A stretch of DNA of 64,000 bases, taken from assembly GCF_026712245.1 (NCBI RefSeq), contig NZ_JAPPUY010000003.1, positions 310,001 through 374,000 on the forward strand, given 5' to 3'. Shown here piece after piece: positions 42,321 to 49,185 of the stretch (within the stretch, counting starts at the first letter, position 1; each line of letters opens with the position of its first letter). The translations under genes and the position numbers were made by a program. The notes beneath the pieces are model-generated. The model had not been told where the DNA came from. It ran no database searches and worked only from the letters and a program-made list of their open reading frames with translations. This stretch comes from Roseateles hydrophilus. Lineage in GTDB: Bacteria > Pseudomonadota > Gammaproteobacteria > Burkholderiales > Burkholderiaceae_C.

Positions 42321-44840
42321 TCAGGGGATGCTGACCTCGACCGAGAACGTGCCCGTGTCGGTGTAGGCCGAGTTGGCGGTGCTGGCCTTGGTGAAACTGC
42401 CGCTCCAGACCTTGCCGGTCAGCGTGCCGGTGAAGCGGTAGCCCCAGCTGTCTGGCCCGACGTCCAGCGTGATGGCGGTGGTGGTGCCGGTGCGCGGGAT
42501 GGCGCCGCTCTGGCTGCTGGTGCTGATGCGGTTGTTGCTGCCGAAGCAGGTGCCGTTGGGGCCGGTGTTGTCGGGTGTGGCGGTGCAGGGGGTGAGCGTG
42601 CCCTTGGTGGTGTGGAAGTCGTAGTCGCCCCCGGTGATCAGGCCCTTGGCGTCCAGCGTCAGGCTGACCCGCAGCGCGAACTTCTCACCGTTGCTGCTGA
42701 CCAGCGTGCCCAGCGCAGCCGGCGTGGTTGGCGCCGTGCTGCCACCGCTGCAGCGGTCGCGCGTCAGCACGTTCAGGCGCCAGGGTCCGGACGCAACTCC
42801 CTGCGCGTTGCGCAGCTGCTCCAGCACGCTGAAGCAGCTGCCCGTGGCGTCGCTGTTGAGCGGGCGCCATTCGCGGGCGCTTGAGACCGTGCCGTTGCTG
42901 TTGAGCATGCTGATCAGCGCGCTGCCGCGAGCCCAGTCGGCGGTCCAGCGCAGGTTCTGTGCCGTCTCGGTGCCGTTGACGAGGTTCACCGTGATGCGTT
43001 GGCCACTGCCGTCCTGCTGAAAGACGTAGTCCTGCCCAGCTCCCACGCCGGACGGGGTGACCCGGCCCAGTTGGGCGGCCCAGCGCGGGCCCAGCAGCGT
43101 GCCGACAAAACCACCGTCGTCCAGGCTGGTGGCAGGCAACACGTCCACGCTCTGCAGCGCGCCGGCCCGCAGAGTCTTGACCGCCAGCCACTTGATCACG
43201 TTGAAGGCGTCGGGCAGGCCCAGGTCGTAGTACCGGCGTTCCAGGTCGCCCTGGCTGATGACGAGCGCGCCGTCGTCGCCGACCTTCCAGGCCAGCTGCT
43301 CGCCGCTGCGCAGCAGGCGGGCCGTGGCGGCGCCAGTCAGCTCCAGGATGTCGGCGCCGCTGCGCGCGTTGACGGACAGGCCGATATCGGCCAGCGGCGC
43401 GATGCCGGCGAACTTCATGCCGGCGCTGAACTCGCTGGCCTTGAAGGGCGTCATCTGTGCCTGGGGCATGAATCGGCGCAGCGCGTTGCTCCACACGGTT
43501 TTCGTTTCGCCCTTGCGCGACCCGCTGAGGATCTCGGTCTTGGCGCGCATCTGAACCAGGGCAGCACCGCTGGCAGCGTCGCCCGAGAGTTGCTTGAAGC
43601 GGTACAGGTCGATGTCCTGGCGCAGCTCGTAAGACTGGCCAGTGGCCGCGTCTATCACCGTGGCGGTCAGGCTGCGCGGCACATCCAGGCTGAAGACAAC
43701 GTCACCTTGGGTGGCATCAAAACTCCATTTGCCGCTGGCGTCGCCATCCTGTGTGGCCAGGCGCCCTGTGCCGTCAGGCTGAAACACCGCCTGGATGGCG
43801 GTGCCGCTGGTTCCCAACAGCAGGTCGTAGAAGAAGCGATGCGTGGCCACCGTTGGCGCAAAGCCCTGGCCCGGCACGCCAGTGGCCGTCAGCACCTCAT
43901 CGCGTGTGGTGGCCAGTTGTGTCGCGTTGCTGGCCTGCTGTTGCGCGATGAAGGCCTTCAGCGCAGCCGAACTGCCCGGGCTGCTGACGAGCGCTGCCGT
44001 GTCGGCCACCCCGCTGGGCAGGGGCACGCCCTTGTCTACCACCAGCTTGATTGCGGTGGCCAGCTCCAGCAGCCGCTCGGGGGCGACGCTGCGGCCCAGT
44101 TCGGCCGCCTTGGCCACCGTGGCCGGCGCCTGGCCGGCGTTGGCGTCGGCCAGCAGCGCGGCCAGCGCCGTCGAGTAGTGCGTGACGCCGGCGCCGGCCA
44201 GCACGCCGGCCTTGTCGGCCTGCTTGTAGAGGCTGGCCAGGTCGCCCAGCGTGGCCGTCAGCTTCACGTGCGACTGCGCCCCCACGCCGTTGGCGCTGAG
44301 CTGCACCGCGTCGGCGGGCGTCGAGGTCGTCACGGCCAGGCTGTACGCGCCTTGAGCGTCTGCCGTCGTGGTGAAGCTCTGCGTGCCAACTTTGGCCGTG
44401 ACGGCCGCGTTGGCAATCGGCCCGTCGGTCACCACGCCCTTGAGGGTCAGCGCGGCCTGCACGGTCAGCGTGACCGTGCCGTTGGCGGTCACGCCGTCCT
44501 CGGCCTTGGCGGTGTAGCTGAAGGTGTCGGTGCCGACGAAGTCGGCCTTGGGCGTGTACTCCACGTCGTTGCCGACGAGCTTGGCCGTGCCGTTGGCCGG
44601 TGTGCCCACGGCCGACAGCGTCAGCGCGCCGCGGCTGGCCGTGTCGTTGGCCAGCACCTTGATCGTGCCGGGCAGGTTCCAAGGCAGCGTGGCCGTGTCG
44701 GCGGCCGGCGTGACGACAACGGCCGCCGGCTTGGGCGGCTCGGCGGGGCTGGACGACCCGCCACCGCCGCAGGCGGTGAGCAGGGTGGCGAGGGCGCTCG
44801 GGATCAGCGCGGGGGTGATGACAGCAAAGGTCTTCTTCAT
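42321..44840 (-). CDS. Large lipoprotein with Ig/cadherin-like repeat
   Basis: 839 residues. The lipobox is LLTACGGGG (Cys24). An Ig-like domain of the bacterial 'VLANDT...GTDTFSYTA' type lies at about residues 40-130, followed by a carboxypeptidase-regulatory-like repeat (LKGVVTDGPIANAAVTAKVG, about 130-200), and then a region with no family I know. The C-terminus has four cysteines (GSCFSV, DRCSGG, TPCTAT, GTCFGS). Probably outer-membrane or surface attached. It is 46 bases from the upstream lipoprotein gene and shares with it the pattern of a regulatory-like domain directly after the anchor. Confidence 0.8.
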   Translation of the reverse strand: MKKTFAVITPALIPSALATLLTACGGGGSSSPAEPPKPAAVVVTPAADTATLPWNLPGTIKVLANDTASRGALTLSAVGTPANGTAKLVGNDVEYTPKADFVGTDTFSYTAKAEDGVTANGTVTLTVQAALTLKGVVTDGPIANAAVTAKVGTQSFTTTADAQGAYSLAVTTSTPADAVQLSANGVGAQSHVKLTATLGDLASLYKQADKAGVLAGAGVTHYSTALAALLADANAGQAPATVAKAAELGRSVAPERLLELATAIKLVVDKGVPLPSGVADTAALVSSPGSSAALKAFIAQQQASNATQLATTRDEVLTATGVPGQGFAPTVATHRFFYDLLLGTSGTAIQAVFQPDGTGRLATQDGDASGKWSFDATQGDVVFSLDVPRSLTATVIDAATGQSYELRQDIDLYRFKQLSGDAASGAALVQMRAKTEILSGSRKGETKTVWSNALRRFMPQAQMTPFKASEFSAGMKFAGIAPLADIGLSVNARSGADILELTGAATARLLRSGEQLAWKVGDDGALVISQGDLERRYYDLGLPDAFNVIKWLAVKTLRAGALQSVDVLPATSLDDGGFVGTLLGPRWAAQLGRVTPSGVGAGQDYVFQQDGSGQRITVNLVNGTETAQNLRWTADWARGSALISMLNSNGTVSSAREWRPLNSDATGSCFSVLEQLRNAQGVASGPWRLNVLTRDRCSGGSTAPTTPAALGTLVSSNGEKFALRVSLTLDAKGLITGGDYDFHTTKGTLTPCTATPDNTGPNGTCFGSNNRISTSSQSGAIPRTGTTTAITLDVGPDSWGYRFTGTLTGKVWSGSFTKASTANSAYTDTGTFSVEVSIP

Positions 44841-44886
44841 GTCGGTGCTTTCTGGGGCGCTCTGCGACGCCGGCAGGCGCGAAGGT

Positions 44887-47481
44887 CTATCGGCCGGACG
44901 TCAACTTGAGGCTGGCAACTTCCAGCTGCAGGTTGTTCTTGCCGCCGATGGAGAAGGTGTCGAGCGGGCCGACCCTGCCGATGTAGGCCTGGCTGTGCTT
45001 GAGCACGCCGTCGACGTAGATCCTGACGGTCTGGCCCTGGGTTTCCAGCACGTAGTGATGCCAGCTCCGGGTGTCGAAGGCGCTGGGCTGGCTGATCCGC
45101 CCGGAGTCCTTGACATCGCTGTTGACCAGGAAGAAGTCGGGGAAATAGCCGTTGGTCATCGTGAACGACACCTGGCGGGTCGGCGTCTCGTTGCCCGCCG
45201 CATCGACCTTGCCGGACGAGAAGTCGTTGCTCAGCGTGAAGCCCAGGTCATAGGCTGGCGTGCCGCCCAGGAACGGGTCGTTCTTCGCACGCAGCTCCAG
45301 CCGGAAGTTGTCGCCGTCCACGGGCGAGGCCAGGCGCAGGCGCAGCGGGCCCCAGTTGGACGTGGTCTTGGTGACATAGCCGTCCTTGAGCGTGACCTCG
45401 CTGGCGACGTACTTCTTGCCGTCCCAGCCCGTCCACACGCCGGGTGCCGAGCCCTGCAGCGTCACGTTGCGCGGCAGCCCGGCGGGGCCTCCGGCGTCGG
45501 CCAGGGCCACCTCGCGCGTGCCGGGAGCGGCGGTCGTGCATCGGTACTGGTGCGCGGTGGCCGTGGCGGTGCTGGTCAGTGCGCAGGCCTGGCCGTCCAA
45601 GGTGATGGGCAGGGCGGCGGCAGGCAGCTGCCGGCCCTGCACGTCGAGCAGCCATCCCGAGCCGTCGGCGGCGCCGGTGACGCCGCTGACCCAGGGGTCC
45701 TGGGCCGTGTCGACGACGCGGAAGTACTCGGAGAACAGGCTCAGATAGGCGATGAAGTAGCTGCGCCGGGCCTTGTCGACCTCTTGCACTAAACGATCTG
45801 TGGCGGCCTTGTGGACTTCGTCCAGCTTCTTCGTGGAGGCGATTTCCAGCTCCCAGGCGGCGATGAACGCGTTGGCGGTCTGCACGGCAAGGTCCAGCGC
45901 GGCAAAGACCTTCTCGCTTGCCGCGTTGGGGGCCATCAAGGCCACGCCCTGGATCAAGCCGTCCGTCGTCGCGACGATCAGCTTCGCGAAGGCCAGGTTC
46001 AGCTGCTCTTCGGTCAGCCCGTCATAGACGCCGGCACCGGTGGTCAGCAGCATCCGGCTGGTATCGATGGCGGTCTTGCGCGACTTGCTGATGCGCTGGA
46101 CTTCAGTCATGCCGCCCAGCAGGAAGTCGCCGCAACCAGCGACCAGCGAAACGGCCGAATCGACGAGCTCCTCGGACGACGCGTTTTCGAGGTCGACCAT
46201 TGCCTTGGCGCATTTCGTCGCCTTGAGGCCGAACAGTGAGTTCTTGAAGAAGGTGTCGATCTTCTTTAGGTCTGCGGCGTTCTTCTTTCGCCAGGCCAGC
46301 AGCTTGGCTGAGGGGCGCCCTGGCTTGCGGGCCGGCGTTCCTATGACCATGACGTCGATGGCCACGTTGGCCGCAATGGTCGCGTCTTCTAGTGCGAAGT
46401 TGAAGAACGCGTCCGGATCGCTGATGAAAAAATCCTTGATGCTGCGTCCTAGGCGGTACTCGGTGATCTCGGCAAAGGCCTTGCCGGCGCTCGCCTCCAG
46501 CGCCATGCGCTCCTGGCGGTATTTCTCGATCCGTGCGCGCATCGCCGGGTCGCGCGTCAGACCCTCGCGCTTGTTGATGGCCATCGCCGCCTGCTGCAGC
46601 GACGCGTCGTCCAGCTGGTCCCACACAAGCGTCGTGCCGTAGCGCACCATGCCCTTCTGGTTGATCAGATCCGCCACGCCGTCCAGCGCCGCGTTGTCCG
46701 CTGCGTCGGCACTGTTGACGGCGCGCAGCGCGCGGTGGTTCTCGTTGGGCTGGAACCACTCGGCCAGCGTGCAGCCCAGGCAGCCGGGGCGGTAGTCGTA
46801 GGGCAGCAGCCCCAGCAGTGCACTGGCCCGCACACCCGGCACGGTCAGCCGTTCGCCCAGCGCGGTCAGTGCGCCCTTGGCCATCTCGTCGGGTTTGCCG
46901 CTGGCCTGCTGCAGCAGCCCGCGCACCTGCTGGGCCAGCGAGTGCATCTGCCGCTGGGCATCGGTCGTGGCGGGCAGATAGATGCTCAGTGCCGAGGCCG
47001 GCAGCCCCAGTTGCTTGACCACCAGGGCATCGGCCTCTTCCACCGACTTGGCCGCGCCGGTCTGCAGCTGCCCGGCGACCAGTGTGGTGTGCGGGCTGAT
47101 GAACTCGTGCCGGCCGGGCGCGGCCAGCAGCGTGTAGCTCAGCCCCACGGTCTGCAGCGGCTGGTCTTCGTCGATGGTGTCGGGCCCGACATGGGCGATC
47201 AGCTGGCAGGCCGCCGAGGGTGCGGTGGCCAGCTCGTACCTGCCGCGCTCGCCCGTGGTGGTGCGGGTTTCGCTGGCATCCAGCTGCTGGTTGGCATTGC
47301 AGTCCCAGAACACGGTGGCGCCGCGCAGATAGCCGTCGGCGACCTGGCCGCGGATGGTGGGCGGCGCTACGGGCGCCTCGGCGACGTTGCTGCCGCCGCC
47401 ACCGCAGCCGGCGAGCAGGCCAGCCGCGAGCGCAGTCAGGGTCAGTGTGCGGGTGATGACGGAGATGGGCCTTGTTTTCAT
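44887..47481 (-). CDS. Large lipoprotein with C-terminal LamG-like lectin domain
   Basis: 864 residues. Lipobox LLAGCGGGG (Cys26), then a carboxypeptidase-regulatory-like domain (IRGQVADGYLRGATVFWDCNANQQLD), a long helical middle with no recognised family, and a C-terminal concanavalin/LamG-like domain (SFTMTNGYFPDFFLVNSD to DTRSWHHYVLETQGQTVRIY and IYVDGVLKHSQ). The start ATG 47481 overlaps the stop of the preceding PEP-CTERM gene as ATGA. A surface or carbohydrate-binding role is likely but not shown. Confidence 0.8.
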   Translation of the reverse strand: MKTRPISVITRTLTLTALAAGLLAGCGGGGSNVAEAPVAPPTIRGQVADGYLRGATVFWDCNANQQLDASETRTTTGERGRYELATAPSAACQLIAHVGPDTIDEDQPLQTVGLSYTLLAAPGRHEFISPHTTLVAGQLQTGAAKSVEEADALVVKQLGLPASALSIYLPATTDAQRQMHSLAQQVRGLLQQASGKPDEMAKGALTALGERLTVPGVRASALLGLLPYDYRPGCLGCTLAEWFQPNENHRALRAVNSADAADNAALDGVADLINQKGMVRYGTTLVWDQLDDASLQQAAMAINKREGLTRDPAMRARIEKYRQERMALEASAGKAFAEITEYRLGRSIKDFFISDPDAFFNFALEDATIAANVAIDVMVIGTPARKPGRPSAKLLAWRKKNAADLKKIDTFFKNSLFGLKATKCAKAMVDLENASSEELVDSAVSLVAGCGDFLLGGMTEVQRISKSRKTAIDTSRMLLTTGAGVYDGLTEEQLNLAFAKLIVATTDGLIQGVALMAPNAASEKVFAALDLAVQTANAFIAAWELEIASTKKLDEVHKAATDRLVQEVDKARRSYFIAYLSLFSEYFRVVDTAQDPWVSGVTGAADGSGWLLDVQGRQLPAAALPITLDGQACALTSTATATAHQYRCTTAAPGTREVALADAGGPAGLPRNVTLQGSAPGVWTGWDGKKYVASEVTLKDGYVTKTTSNWGPLRLRLASPVDGDNFRLELRAKNDPFLGGTPAYDLGFTLSNDFSSGKVDAAGNETPTRQVSFTMTNGYFPDFFLVNSDVKDSGRISQPSAFDTRSWHHYVLETQGQTVRIYVDGVLKHSQAYIGRVGPLDTFSIGGKNNLQLEVASLKLTSGR

Positions 47482-48155
47482 TTGGAGGGGGTCTGCTTCA
47501 GGAGGTCGTCATGGCGGCGGCGAGTGCCCAGCAGCGCCAGCAGGCCCGTGCCCGCCAGCAGCAGCGCCCCGGGCTCGGGCAGCGGCGTCGCCGGGGCTGC
47601 TTCGATGCGCTGCCGCCACAGCGCCGAGCCGGTGTCGGGCCGGGTCTCGGACAACGAGACGGTGCTGGCGGTGGCATTGGCCCAGCTGGGGGCCGTCGGC
47701 TCCAGCGAGCCGTAGCCCACCATGGCGACGATCTGCAGGCGGTTCGCGTAGTCGTCGGCCAGCCCGTACCAGTCGGACGTGATCGCACGCACGGTGACGT
47801 AGGTGGTGTCGCCGTCGGCGCCGTCCAGGCCCCAGCTGCCGATGAAGAACTTGGCCTCGGCGTCGGGCGCGGGGTAGCGCGGGCTCAGGCCCGCGTTGTC
47901 GAACAGCTGCCAGACATCGGCCACATCGGCATGGGTGAAGCCGTTGTAGTCGCCGCCGGCGCCGAGTTGCGCGGCCACCTGCTGGTAGCTCAGCCCTGCC
48001 GTCAGCGGCAGGCGCAGCCACTCCCGGTCGGAGATGGTGTCCCACATGAGGGCCTGATCGCCGGCGGTCTTCCAGTCAGTGATGACGAGTTCGGCCTGGG
48101 CGGCCAGCGGTGCGGCCAGCAGCAGGGCGATGGCGGAACTGAGAAGGGCTTTCAT
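47478..48155 (-). CDS. PEP-CTERM sorting-signal protein coupled to a lipoprotein
   Basis: 225 residues with a signal peptide (MKALLSSAIALLLAAPLAAQA). The body has WKTAGDQALMWDTISDREWLRL and a repeat-like FTHADVADVWQLFDNAGLS, and the PEP-CTERM tail is LPEPGALLLAGTGLLALLGTRRRH. It lies 133 bases after the caspase-like gene; this gap has a 7-base-arm hairpin and a GCCGCTGCAGCGGC palindrome (48198-48211). The stop overlaps the start of the 864-residue lipoprotein gene, suggesting that the two surface proteins are made in fixed ratio. Confidence 0.85.
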   Translation of the reverse strand: MKALLSSAIALLLAAPLAAQAELVITDWKTAGDQALMWDTISDREWLRLPLTAGLSYQQVAAQLGAGGDYNGFTHADVADVWQLFDNAGLSPRYPAPDAEAKFFIGSWGLDGADGDTTYVTVRAITSDWYGLADDYANRLQIVAMVGYGSLEPTAPSWANATASTVSLSETRPDTGSALWRQRIEAAPATPLPEPGALLLAGTGLLALLGTRRRHDDLLKQTPSK

Positions 48156-48255
48156 GGGCGGCGTCCTGCATCGCAGGCTCCCGGGTTGGCAGGTGACGCC
48201 GCTGCAGCGGCATGCCTGCTGAGAGCGCGGCGCACGCCGAACATCAGGCCCAGCG

Positions 48256-48275
48256 GCCCCCGCGATCACGGGGGC
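48256..48275 (-). terminator. Hairpin after the caspase-like gene
   Basis: GCCCCCG-CGATCA-CGGGGGC has 7-base perfect arms and starts about 14 bases beyond the caspase-like stop. No T run follows, so it may be an attenuator or mRNA-stabilising stem and not a full terminator. Confidence 0.35.
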
Positions 48276-48288
48276 GGGACAACCCGGG

Positions 48289-49185
48289 TCAGCGCCGCGC
48301 CTGTTGCGCGAGGGCGCCGGCCAGCACCGGCACGGGCTGCTGCCGGCGCTCGCTGGCGTAGCGCTGCTGCAGCGCGGCCAGCAGCGAGGCGGGTTCGCCC
48401 AGGCCCTGTTCGCGCAGCAGGGCCGCTACGTGCCAGCTGAACACCCCGTGGCGGCGGCTGCGCGCCAGGCCGGCGCCGCGGGGCAGCCATTCCTCGGCCA
48501 CGCCCTCGTGGCTGCGGCCGGCGAAGAACAGGGCCCGCCCGTCCAGCCGCGGGCTGCCGAAGCGGGGCGCGCCGGGGCGCGGGCGTGCTTCCAGCGCGAG
48601 GCCCAGCTCGGCGGGCGCCACGGCGCGCAGGCCGCGGGTGGCGTCGCCGCGCGCCATGCCGGCCGCGTGGCAGGTGTCGAAGAAGGCCCAGACCTGGGCG
48701 CCGCGGTCCACCAGCGCGTCCAGCCAGTCGCCGATCTCGTCGTCACGCAGGGCGTTGGGGATGGCGGCCACCTCGCCGGGGCCGGCCCAGCCGCGCACGT
48801 CGGCGGGCAGCAGCACCTCATCCAGTCCGTCGGGCTCGGACTGGCGGGCGCCGGCCGGCTGGGGCTGCTGGCTGCCGTGGCCGGAGAAATGGAACACCAC
48901 GCGGTCGCCCGGCTGCACGCCGCGCAGCACGGCGGCCATGGCCGCGACGATCTGGGCCCGCGTCGGTGCGTCGCTGAGGCTCAGCACCTGTTGCGGCGCA
49001 AAGCCGCGGGCCAGCAGCGCCTCGCGCATCAGTGCCACGTCGTTGGCCGGGCCGTCCAGCCACAGCCGCTGCGGCAGCGCGGGGTAGCGGCCCACGCCCA
49101 CCAGCAGCGCCTGGTCGGCGGCCAGGGCCGCGCCGGGCAGCAGCGTGGCGAGCAGGGTGAGGGCGGTGGCGAGGGCGCGCTTCAT
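48289..49185 (-). CDS. Exported caspase-like (C14) peptidase
   Basis: 298 residues with a signal peptide (MKRALATALTLLATLLPGAALA). The caspase-haemoglobinase fold is shown by ALLVGVGRYP, FHFSGHGSQ with catalytic His103, GLDEVLLPADV, RDDEIGDWLDALV and WAFFDTCHAAG with catalytic Cys172. The expected order of strands and the His-Cys dyad are intact, so an active protease is predicted. It is exported, which is unusual for the better-known cytoplasmic bacterial caspase-like proteins. ATG 49185 overlaps the CHAT stop (ATGA); an ATG three codons upstream (49194) is also possible. Confidence 0.9.
   Translation of the reverse strand: MKRALATALTLLATLLPGAALAADQALLVGVGRYPALPQRLWLDGPANDVALMREALLARGFAPQQVLSLSDAPTRAQIVAAMAAVLRGVQPGDRVVFHFSGHGSQQPQPAGARQSEPDGLDEVLLPADVRGWAGPGEVAAIPNALRDDEIGDWLDALVDRGAQVWAFFDTCHAAGMARGDATRGLRAVAPAELGLALEARPRPGAPRFGSPRLDGRALFFAGRSHEGVAEEWLPRGAGLARSRRHGVFSWHVAALLREQGLGEPASLLAALQQRYASERRQQPVPVLAGALAQQARR

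Noticed and set aside
42999-44909. A 636-codon plus-strand frame opposite the 839-residue lipoprotein
   Set aside because: No recognisable motif; the lipoprotein frame has a lipobox and an Ig-like domain.
48150-48290. A sigma-54 promoter before the PEP-CTERM gene (GGCATGCCGCTGC)
   Set aside because: The GG to GC distance is nine bases, not ten, and the -12 half does not match.
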